In this document: piece after piece, positions 1-4,953 of the stretch | How the letters are laid out: every line of letters starts with the position of its first letter | Numbering within the stretch: position 1 is the stretch's first letter | Notes under the pieces: generated by a model | What the model saw: the letters and a program-made list of their open reading frames with translations, nothing else | The model's database searches: none | Told to the model about the DNA's origin: nothing | Made by a program: the position numbers and the translations under genes | DNA from: Anaerolineales bacterium | GTDB lineage: Bacteria; Chloroflexota; Anaerolineae; Anaerolineales; DRMV01 | Length of the DNA: 5,740 nucleotides | Assembly (NCBI GenBank): GCA_015491595.1 | Contig: WFVP01000129.1 | Span: forward strand, 1 to 5,740 | Reading direction: 5' to 3'

Positions 1-48
1 AACAGAAGGGTGAAGCCATAGGGGCCGCCCCTTTCGCTTAGATCGAAC

Positions 49-139
49 CGGGCTCAGGACCATAAGGAAGAAAGAATTTGTGTGGGGCGGCGAAGCCGCC
101 CCACACAAATGTATTTTTCTCCCTGCGGCCCTGAGCTCG
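49..139. repeat. Nested hairpin repeat, copy 1 (bidirectional terminator-like)
   Basis: The inner stem is a perfect 16-bp inverted repeat (76-91 with 95-110) closed by the triloop GAA at 92-94. The outer arms 49-61 and 127-139 also pair over 13 positions, with one mismatch (59/129) and one G-U. Purine-rich sequence on the left (62-75) and T-rich sequence on the right (111-123, containing TTTTT) lie between the stems, so either strand reads as stem followed by a pyrimidine tract. This resembles a bidirectional intrinsic terminator, but it is longer and two-tiered. A second member of the family lies at 4731-4823. The core GGGGCGGC-GAA-GCCGCCCC is identical in both, while the rest of the inner stem differs with pairing preserved. 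It could also be a genome-wide palindromic repeat (REP-like or MITE-derived). Terminator activity is inferred. Confidence 0.8.
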
Positions 140-230
140 AGGAGGCCTGCGCGTCACGTGGCCAATCACCTTGAAAAGACCTGGTTTTTGTAAGAACGTG
201 CAAAATCCCTAAAATCCGCCCGCGAGAGGC

Positions 231-258
231 TTGACATCGGGGAGTAAAACCGTAAAAT
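231..258 (+). promoter_or_regulatory. Sigma-70-type promoter of the FCD regulator
   Basis: A perfect -35 hexamer TTGACA (231-236) and a five-of-six -10 hexamer TAAAAT (253-258) are separated by 16 bases. The predicted transcription start is near 265. This leaves a leader of about 50 nt to the ATG at 316 and would put the alternative ATG at 274 almost at the RNA 5' end, which supports the later start. No comparably good promoter was seen before korA, the coiled-coil gene or korB, so this may drive the whole plus-strand group. Confidence 0.7.
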
Positions 259-273
259 GCTACAGTTGAATGG

Positions 274-290
274 ATGATTTCACAACTCAT
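274..290. promoter_or_regulatory. Candidate autoregulatory operator (weak)
   Basis: ATGATTTCACAACTCAT is an imperfect 17-bp palindrome. Six of eight symmetric positions pair (ATGA/TCAT outer, TT/AA inner). It lies just downstream of the predicted transcription start, where a repressor would block elongation or initiation. GntR/FCD regulators usually bind short palindromes of about this size near their own promoters. The match is by symmetry only, no known operator consensus is met, and the site overlaps a second loose pair (AGTTG 264-268 and CAACT 283-287). Confidence 0.25.
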
Positions 291-302
291 ATCAGAAGAA
301 AA

Positions 303-310
303 GAGGAGGA
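303..310 (+). promoter_or_regulatory. Strong Shine-Dalgarno that fixes the regulator start at 316
   Basis: GAGGAGGA sits six bases before the ATG at 316. The alternative in-frame ATG at 274 has no purine-rich sequence upstream, so the coding region is taken to begin at 316. Confidence 0.85.
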
Positions 311-315
311 TAGCA

Positions 316-1050
316 ATGCGGCGCAAGGAACTGCCCATCTTCTTGCAGTACCTCATCCGGAAGTATCGGGAGTTTCAGGAGCAGGGTGTGGACCCCAAGG
401 AGTGGCGGTTGCCGCCCCTGCACCAGATTAGTGAACTGTTGGGGAGCAGCGTGCCCAATCTGCGGGAGCAACTGGCCGTGGCCCGGGCCCTGGGCTTCGT
501 TGAGGCCAAGCCCAAGGTGGGCATCCACCTGCGCCCCTACACCTTCCGTCCCCCCATCTCCCTGAGCCTGCAGGTGGCCGTGGCCATGGACCGTCACCAC
601 TTTGACCAGTACCTGGACCTGCGCCGACGGCTGGAAAAGATGTATTTCCTGGAGGCGGTGCAGAGCCTGACGGAAGAGGACAAACAAGAACTCCGGGCGT
701 TGGTGGACGAGGCCTTCCAGAAGTTGAACGAGGACCCCATTCGCATTCCTCACCGGGAGCACCGGGACCTGCACCTGATTGTGTACCGGCGTCTGGACAA
801 CCCCTTCGTGCGGGGCCTGCTGGAGGCCTTCTGGGATGCCTACGAAGCCGTGGGCCTCAGCCGGTACAAGGACCTGGACTACCTGCGCACCATCTGGGAA
901 TATCACAAGCGCATGGTTCAGGCTATAATGGAGGACGACTATCAGGCCGCCTACCAGGCCCTGGTGCAACATCTGGGCATGCTGGAGCAACGGAAAGAAC
1001 AGCCCTCCGTACAGCCCAGCATTGTGGGCATGTGGGAGGACGAGTTCTAA
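316..1050 (+). CDS. GntR-family transcriptional regulator, FCD (FadR-type) domain
   Basis: A predicted cytoplasmic DNA-binding regulator of 244 residues, the usual size for the FadR subfamily. Residues about 5-75 form a winged helix-turn-helix: LPPLHQISELLGSSVPNLRE (32-51) aligns with the family pattern LPsE-ELA-LGVSR-PVRE, and 52-75 give the second half and wing. Residues about 95-225 look like the all-helical FCD ligand domain: DLHLIVYRRLDNP (151-163), then YHKRMVQAI (196-204), and AALYQAL-type helices ending QHL (218-220). His153, His197 and His219 match the family's metal-ligand histidines. The usual Asp four residues before the first of these appears to be His149. The ~24-residue C-terminal tail is probably disordered. 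The effector is unknown; FCD proteins typically sense carboxylic acids. Its place 71 nt upstream of korA makes the oxidoreductase genes the likeliest target, probably along with its own promoter. The family call is firm and the regulon is inferred. Confidence 0.88.
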   Translation: MRRKELPIFLQYLIRKYREFQEQGVDPKEWRLPPLHQISELLGSSVPNLREQLAVARALGFVEAKPKVGIHLRPYTFRPPISLSLQVAVAMDRHHFDQYLDLRRRLEKMYFLEAVQSLTEEDKQELRALVDEAFQKLNEDPIRIPHREHRDLHLIVYRRLDNPFVRGLLEAFWDAYEAVGLSRYKDLDYLRTIWEYHKRMVQAIMEDDYQAAYQALVQHLGMLEQRKEQPSVQPSIVGMWEDEF

Positions 1051-1079
1051 AACAGGCCGCCGGGCGGTGCTGATAGACC

Positions 1080-1107
1080 GAAACGTTCGCCATCATCCAA
1101 CCGTTTC
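1080..1107 (+). promoter_or_regulatory. Inverted repeat ahead of the korA ribosome binding site (weak)
   Basis: GAAACG (1080-1085) and CGTTTC (1102-1107) are perfect inverted arms 22 bp apart centre to centre, about two helical turns. They end just before the korA Shine-Dalgarno AGGAGG (1109-1114). This could be a regulator half-site pair or a leader hairpin. At six base pairs per arm, chance is a fair alternative, and no -35/-10 pair was recognised in this 71-nt gap. Confidence 0.25.
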
Positions 1108-1121
1108 CAGGAGGCCGGACC

Positions 1122-2957
1122 ATGGCCCTGAAGCCCGCGCCTGAACCTGCGTCGGCTCCCGCGGCCCGGGAGGTGGTCAACGACTTCTCCATCACCGTGG
1201 CCACCATCAACGGAACGGGCAGCCAGACGTCGAACCTGACCATCCTCCGGGCCCTGTTTCGCATGGGGATTCCGGTTTCGGGGAAGAACATCTTCCCCTC
1301 CAACATCCAGGGACTTCCCACCTGGTACACCATCCGGGTCAACAAGCACGGCTTCCTGGCCCGCCGGGACGAACACGAAATCGTCATCGCCATGAACCCC
1401 GCCACGGTGCACGACGACATGAACAAGGTCGTGCCCGGCGGAGTTTTCCTTTATGCCGACCACATCCGTCCCCAGGGCCTGCGAGAAGACGTGATTGCTT
1501 ATTCGATGCCGGTGAACAGGCTGGCCCGAGAATCGGGCGCGCCCCCGCGGCTGCGGGATTACGTCGCCAACATGGTGTATGTGGGCGTGCTGGCCTATCT
1601 CCTGGGCATCGACCTGGAGGCCATTCGGGCCGCTTTGGACTTCCACTTCCGGGGCAAGGCCAAGGCCGTAGAGCTCAACGACAGCGTGGTCCGCGCCGCC
1701 TTTCGTTGGGCGGAAGAGCATCTGGAGAAGCGGGACCCCTACCGGGTCGCGCCCATGGAGGCGACCCAGGGGCTTATCCTCTCCGACGGCAACACCGCCG
1801 CGGCCCTGGGCGCGCTCTTTGGCGGGGTCCAGTTCGTCAGCTGGTACCCCATCACCCCCTCCACGGACCTGGCCGAAACCCTGGAGCACTACCTGCGCCG
1901 TTATCGGGTGCGGCCGGATGGCAAGCACACCTTTGCGGTCATCCAGGCGGAGGATGAACTGGCGGCCATCAACATGGCCATTGGGGCCGGTTGGGCCGGC
2001 TTGCGGGCCATGACCGCCACCTCCGGCCCCGGCCTCAGCCTGATGACCGAGGCCATCGGCCTGGCCTATTACGCCGAAGTCCCCGTGGTCGTGTGGGACG
2101 TCCAGCGGGTGGGGCCCAGCACGGGCCTGCCGACCCGCACCCAGCAGGGAGACATCCTCTTCATCCACTTCGCCAGCCACGGCGATACCGAGCACATCCT
2201 CCTCTTCCCGGCGAACATCAACGAGGCCTTCGAATTCGGCTGGCGCGCTTTCGACATCGCCGAGCGGCTCCAGGCCCCGGTGTTCGTGATGAGCGACCTG
2301 GACCTGGGCATGAACCACTGGATGGGCCAGCCCTTTGCCTACCCCGACCAGGACATGGACCGGGGCAAGGTGCTCTGGGAAGAAGACCTGGAACGATGGG
2401 AACAGGAAAAGGGCGTCCCCTGGGGCCGCTATCTGGACGTGGACGGCGACGGCATCCCCTACCGCACGGTGATGGGGAATCGTCGTCCGGGCGCGTCCTA
2501 CTTCACCCGGGGCACCGGGCACGACGAATATGCCCGTTACACCGAAGACCCCGAAGTCTGGCACCGCATGGTGCACCGCATCAAGAAGAAGTATCGCCTG
2601 GGACGCAAGTACCTCCCCAGGCCCGTGGAAGACGGGCCGGGCACCGAAGTCGGCATCATTGCCTACGGCACCACCGACGCGGCCATGCCCGAAGCCCGGT
2701 ACTTGCTGGAACACAAGGGCATTGCCACCGACTACCTGCGCATCCGGGCCCTGCCCTTCCACGATGAAGTGGGAGACTTCCTGGCCCGGCACCGGGCGGT
2801 ATACGTGGTGGAAGCCAACCGGGACGGCCAGATGGCCATGTTGCTGCGCATGCATTATCCCCAATGGGCAACCCGCATTCACTCCGTCGCCCGCACCGAT
2901 GGTCTACCCCTGACCGCGACTTTCATCGCAGACAGCATCGCCGGGCAGGAAGGATGA
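1122..2957 (+). CDS. korA: 2-oxoacid:ferredoxin oxidoreductase, fused gamma-alpha subunit (KorA type)
   Basis: With KorB, it should catalyse oxidative decarboxylation of a 2-oxoacid with CoA, probably 2-oxoglutarate to succinyl-CoA, reducing ferredoxin; the reaction is reversible. The 611 residues fit fused gamma-alpha subunits. Residues 1-18 are an Ala/Pro-rich leader. The gamma domain spans about 20-205, with a glycine loop at NGTGSQTSN (30-38) and a conserved PSNIQGLPTWYTIRVNKHG stretch. The alpha (POR_N) domain starts about 220 with the signature YPITPST (242-248), then QAEDE (275-279), TSGPG (300-304) and GPSTGLPTRTQQGD (331-344). The last ~100 residues, from EVGIIAYGTTDAAMPEARYL on, are the C-terminal PFOR_II-like domain. 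An acidic DVDGDG segment lies at 439-444. AGGAGG at 1109-1114 stands seven bases before the ATG. No separate delta (ferredoxin-like) subunit is present, as in two-subunit KorAB enzymes. The family call is secure; the exact 2-oxoacid is not proven by sequence. Confidence 0.93.
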   Translation: MALKPAPEPASAPAAREVVNDFSITVATINGTGSQTSNLTILRALFRMGIPVSGKNIFPSNIQGLPTWYTIRVNKHGFLARRDEHEIVIAMNPATVHDDMNKVVPGGVFLYADHIRPQGLREDVIAYSMPVNRLARESGAPPRLRDYVANMVYVGVLAYLLGIDLEAIRAALDFHFRGKAKAVELNDSVVRAAFRWAEEHLEKRDPYRVAPMEATQGLILSDGNTAAALGALFGGVQFVSWYPITPSTDLAETLEHYLRRYRVRPDGKHTFAVIQAEDELAAINMAIGAGWAGLRAMTATSGPGLSLMTEAIGLAYYAEVPVVVWDVQRVGPSTGLPTRTQQGDILFIHFASHGDTEHILLFPANINEAFEFGWRAFDIAERLQAPVFVMSDLDLGMNHWMGQPFAYPDQDMDRGKVLWEEDLERWEQEKGVPWGRYLDVDGDGIPYRTVMGNRRPGASYFTRGTGHDEYARYTEDPEVWHRMVHRIKKKYRLGRKYLPRPVEDGPGTEVGIIAYGTTDAAMPEARYLLEHKGIATDYLRIRALPFHDEVGDFLARHRAVYVVEANRDGQMAMLLRMHYPQWATRIHSVARTDGLPLTATFIADSIAGQEG

Positions 2958-3059
2958 ACCGTCTGAACCAGGGTATGATGAAGGGACACCTGGAAGCCGA
3001 GTCTCGGCGGCTAAGTGTTGCCTTGAAAATTCGCGCAAAATGACCGAAGGAGAAGCTGC

Positions 3060-3488
3060 ATGTCAAGCGGTGCTTCTTCCCTGCTCGAACAACAAGTGTT
3101 TCAAATCTTGAAACAGACCTTCGGCCCTGAAAATGCGCTCCTGCTCATGGAATACTGGTCACAACGTATGCCCTTAGATGTGGCCCGACGTCGCGACCTG
3201 GGCGAGATTCGGCTTGAAATCGAAAAGGTTCGGGCTGAGTTAGCAAAAGAAATCGAGCGGGTACGGGCCGAGTTGACTAAAGAAATCGAGCGGGTGCGAG
3301 CCGAGTTGACCAGAGAACTCGAAAAGCTTCGGGTGGAACTGGAACTTGTGCGCGCGGAAGGTCAGACGGAGCGGGAGCGTATCCGGGCCGACTTGCTCAA
3401 ATGGTCCTTTGTGTTCTGGGCCACCCAAATGTTGGCTATTGGTGGGGTGTTGTTTTCCCTGGTGCAGTTGACGCGAGCCCTACCGTGA
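3060..3488 (+). CDS. Membrane-anchored coiled-coil protein (DUF1640/CCDC90-like)
   Basis: A 142-residue protein with three visible parts: a helical N-terminal head (about 6-45), a highly charged coiled coil (about 46-112), and one C-terminal membrane helix (about 115-137, WSFVFWATQMLAIGGVLFSLV) ending in a short tail. There is no signal peptide, so a tail-anchored topology with the coil in the cytoplasm is likely. The coil carries near-identical 11-residue units EIE(K/R)VRAEL(A/T)K starting at 53, 64, 75 and a diverged one at 86. This head-stalk-anchor plan resembles the bacterial DUF1640/CCDC90-like family, whose members probably oligomerise. AAGGAG (3047-3052) lies seven bases before the ATG. 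The gene sits 102 nt after korA and 49 nt before korB, so it is probably co-transcribed. It uses more A/T-ending codons than its neighbours, including two TTA leucines (39 and 61), which hints at a different history. The function is unknown. Confidence 0.8.
   Translation: MSSGASSLLEQQVFQILKQTFGPENALLLMEYWSQRMPLDVARRRDLGEIRLEIEKVRAELAKEIERVRAELTKEIERVRAELTRELEKLRVELELVRAEGQTERERIRADLLKWSFVFWATQMLAIGGVLFSLVQLTRALP
3216..3347 (+). repeat. 33-bp in-frame tandem repeat encoding 11-residue coil units
   Basis: Four consecutive 33-bp units start at 3216, 3249, 3282 and 3315. Units 2 and 3 are nearly identical (GAAATCGAGCGGGT then A/G), unit 1 is close, and unit 4 has drifted. They encode residues 53-96 of the coiled-coil protein. 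The 11-residue period points to a hendecad coiled coil and to unit duplication by slippage or unequal crossing over. Confidence 0.85.
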
Positions 3489-3522
3489 AGCAAGATGTGC
3501 CCTCGCATCCCGTATGCCTACT

Positions 3523-3537
3523 AAGGAGGAGTCCTCC
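3523..3537 (+). promoter_or_regulatory. korB Shine-Dalgarno inside a perfect inverted repeat
   Basis: AAGGAGGA (3523-3530) lies seven bases before the ATG at 3538 and fixes that start; the upstream in-frame ATG at 3514 has no such site. The same bases form one arm of GGAGGA-G-TCCTCC (3525-3537), which ends directly against the start codon. In RNA, GGAGG (3525-3529) could pair with CCUCC (3533-3537) across a 3-nt loop and hide the ribosome binding site. Whether this matters in the cell is inference; initiating ribosomes or upstream translation may keep it open. Confidence 0.7.
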
Positions 3538-4602
3538 ATGGCCAGGACCAACGCCATTGGACTGACGAAAGCCGATTACAAGGGCGCGCCCACGACTTTG
3601 TGTCAGGGTTGCGGCCATAATTCCATCCTGAGCCAAATCATCGCCGCCCTCTTCGAGATGAACGTGCGCCCGGAGGACGTGGTCAAATTCAGCGGCATCG
3701 GGTGCTCCAGCAAGGCTCCCACCTACATGCTCAGCCGTTCCTTTGGGTTCAACGGCCTGCATGGCCGCATGCCCGCCCTGGCCACCGGCGCGCTGGTGGC
3801 CGACATCACCCTCAAGGGCATCGGCATGAGCGGCGACGGCGACACCGCCAGCATCGGCATGGGCCACTTCAAACACGTGTTACGCCGCAATCTCCCCCTG
3901 GTGTACATCGTGGCCAACAACGGCGTGTACGGGCTGACCAAGGGGCAGTTCGCGCCCACCGCGGAGAAAGGCCTGACCCTCAAGCGCCACGGCACCAACC
4001 CCTATATGCCCGTGGACGTCTGCATGGAGGCCCTGGCCGGCGGCGCGACCTTCGTGGCCCGCAGTTTCGCGGGAGACCCCAAGCAACTCAAAGCCCTCAT
4101 CAAGGCGGCCTTCCACCACAATGGCCTGGCCGTCATCGACGTGGTCAGCCCCTGTGTGACCTTCAACAACGAGCCCTCGGCCCATTACTCCTACGGGTGG
4201 GCCCGGGACCACGAAGCCCCGTTGCATAGGCTGGACTTCATCCCGCCCGAAGAGGAAATCCTCCTGGACAAGCCCATGGAACCGGGCGAGCGGCGGGTCA
4301 TTCGGCTGCACGATGGTTCCGTCGTGGTCCTGGAACAGGTGGACCGGGACTACGACCCCACGGACCGCTTCGCGGCCATGCGGGCTCTGGAGGAAAGCTA
4401 CCGCCGGGAAGTGCTCCTCACTGGGTTGCTGTACATCGAGACCGAGGGGCGGGAGAACCTCTTCCAGGTCCTCAACCTGCCCGAGGACAAGCCCCTCAAC
4501 CGCATGACCCAGGAGGAACTCCGCCCCGCGGCTTCGGTGCTGGAGGAAATCAACGCCAAAGACATGTTCCACGGAGCAGACGTCCGCGTCAACGGCCGTT
4601 GA
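3538..4602 (+). CDS. korB: 2-oxoacid:ferredoxin oxidoreductase, beta subunit (KorB type)
   Basis: The thiamine-diphosphate-binding partner of KorA, 354 residues from the SD-supported ATG. It should carry TPP, Mg2+ and one [4Fe-4S] cluster that passes electrons to ferredoxin. Four cysteines are placed as expected for the cluster: Cys22 and Cys25 in LCQGCGHNS, Cys56 in SGIGCSSK, and Cys206 in VVSPCVTF. The TPP/Mg motif starts at GDGD (99-102) and ends at NN (127-128), followed by GVYGLTKGQ (129-137). HGRMPALATGA (75-85) is another family hallmark. The C-terminal half holds the variable KorB extension, with a conserved-looking TQEELRPAASVLEEINAKDM-type end. It is complete and ends 32 nt before an intrinsic terminator. 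It lies 49 nt after the coiled-coil gene rather than abutting korA, which is the more usual arrangement. 2-oxoglutarate is the likeliest substrate; another 2-oxoacid cannot be excluded. Confidence 0.93.
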   Translation: MARTNAIGLTKADYKGAPTTLCQGCGHNSILSQIIAALFEMNVRPEDVVKFSGIGCSSKAPTYMLSRSFGFNGLHGRMPALATGALVADITLKGIGMSGDGDTASIGMGHFKHVLRRNLPLVYIVANNGVYGLTKGQFAPTAEKGLTLKRHGTNPYMPVDVCMEALAGGATFVARSFAGDPKQLKALIKAAFHHNGLAVIDVVSPCVTFNNEPSAHYSYGWARDHEAPLHRLDFIPPEEEILLDKPMEPGERRVIRLHDGSVVVLEQVDRDYDPTDRFAAMRALEESYRREVLLTGLLYIETEGRENLFQVLNLPEDKPLNRMTQEELRPAASVLEEINAKDMFHGADVRVNGR

Positions 4603-4634
4603 CCTCTGGCCGCAAACGGGAACCGCCTGGTCGG

Positions 4635-4672
4635 GCAAACGGGACGCACAAAAGCGTCCCGTTTGCTGTTTT
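4635..4672 (+). terminator. Intrinsic terminator of the korAB transcript
   Basis: A perfect 13-bp stem (4635-4647 with 4654-4666) with loop ACAAAA is followed by TGTTTT (4667-4672), 32 nt after the korB stop. An extra copy of its left arm, GCAAACGGGA, occurs at 4612-4621 and could pair with the same right arm (4657-4666). Confidence 0.88.
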
Positions 4673-4730
4673 GGGCGTTGCCACCCGTGGCTTTATACCA
4701 AAAGCAAAACAATTGCGCGGATAGCCCTGA

Positions 4731-4823
4731 CCGGGCACGGGACCGCAGGAAAGAACATAAAAGGGATGGGGCGGCGAAGCCGCCCCATCCCTTTTATTTC
4801 TCCTCTCGCGGTCCTGGGCCCGG
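4731..4823. repeat. Nested hairpin repeat, copy 2 (bidirectional terminator-like)
   Basis: The inner stem is a perfect 19-bp inverted repeat (4757-4775 with 4779-4797) with a GAA triloop. The outer stem, 4731-4746 with 4808-4823, pairs at 16 positions with one mismatch (4737/4817) and one G-U (4739/4815). A purine-rich left bulge (4747-4756) and pyrimidine-rich right bulge (4798-4807) separate the stems, as in copy 1 at 49-139. It lies between the convergent korB and stress-protein genes, so it could end transcription from either side, although korB already has its own terminator. Upstream and downstream arms also match copy 1 in sequence (CGGGC, GGACC, and GGCCC-type right arm). Confidence 0.85.
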
Positions 4824-4953
4824 AAAGACCTATGCGGACGGGCCAAGACACCTCCCTTATGGCAAACCCCTGCACCAAGATGGGGAACATGAGGGGTGGT
4901 GCTACGGACCCAGGACTGCCTGACCTGATGGCCAGATGGCCCTTGAGCCCGCA

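Larger units (their letters stand above)
1..315. other. Intergenic leader region with hairpin repeat and promoter
   Basis: No gene is convincing here. The stretch holds a small GC-rich palindrome (20-32, AGGGGC-C-GCCCCT), the long nested hairpin repeat at 49-139, an AT-richer segment at about 171-230 with no clear signal, then the promoter and ribosome binding site of the FCD regulator. A plus-strand frame open from the left edge stops at 39-41. It could be the tail of an upstream gene, but 12 codons are too few to judge. Confidence 0.6.
4603..4953. other. Convergent intergenic region between korB and the stress-protein gene
   Basis: This 351-nt gap holds the korB terminator (4635-4672) and hairpin repeat copy 2 (4731-4823). 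Between them (4673-4730) is AT-richer sequence with no recognised signal. From 4824 to 4953 I see no gene, no T-tract terminator for the minus-strand gene, and only a small GGCCA-GA-TGGCC palindrome (4930-4941). Short frames on both strands here overlap the hairpins and have no coding character. Confidence 0.65.

Noticed and set aside
3..41. Plus-strand frame open from the left edge, ending at a TAG at 39-41, possibly the tail of an upstream gene
   Set aside because: Only about 12 codons are visible, with no recognisable motif; the other two forward frames also stop early, so it cannot be distinguished from chance.
274..315. Upstream in-frame ATG giving a 258-residue regulator
   Set aside because: It has no Shine-Dalgarno and lies about nine bases from the predicted transcription start; the ATG at 316 has a strong site at correct spacing.
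292..990. Long minus-strand open frame opposite the regulator gene
   Set aside because: It is the antisense shadow of a recognisable GntR/FCD gene; its product is rich in His, Val, Gly and Gln with no domain pattern.
1047..2882. 611-codon minus-strand open frame opposite korA
   Set aside because: It mirrors korA on the opposite strand, a known effect of GC-rich third positions, and its sequence (HVHVG, Gly/Val-rich) shows no family signature.
2974..2979. TATGAT resembling a -10 box upstream of the coiled-coil gene
   Set aside because: No acceptable -35 hexamer lies 16-18 bases upstream; those positions are the end of korA.
2996..3008. GCCGAG-T-CTCGGC palindrome between korA and the coiled-coil gene
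   Set aside because: It is short and has no T-tract, so it is not an intrinsic terminator; no promoter elements flank it at sensible spacing, so an operator role is unsupported.
3514..3537. Upstream ATG giving a 362-residue KorB
   Set aside because: No ribosome binding site precedes it, whereas the ATG at 3538 follows AAGGAGGA by seven bases and begins the protein at the usual place relative to the CxxC motif.
4811..4916. GTCCTGGG (4811-4818) is complementary to CCCAGGAC (4909-4916), suggesting alternative pairing with the hairpin repeat
   Set aside because: The match is eight bases over a 90-nt gap and mismatches immediately outside, which is expected by chance in GC-rich sequence.
4930..4941. 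GGCCA-GA-TGGCC palindrome just beyond the stress-protein stop, possible minus-strand terminator
   Set aside because: It has only five pairs with a two-base loop and no following T-tract on the minus strand.
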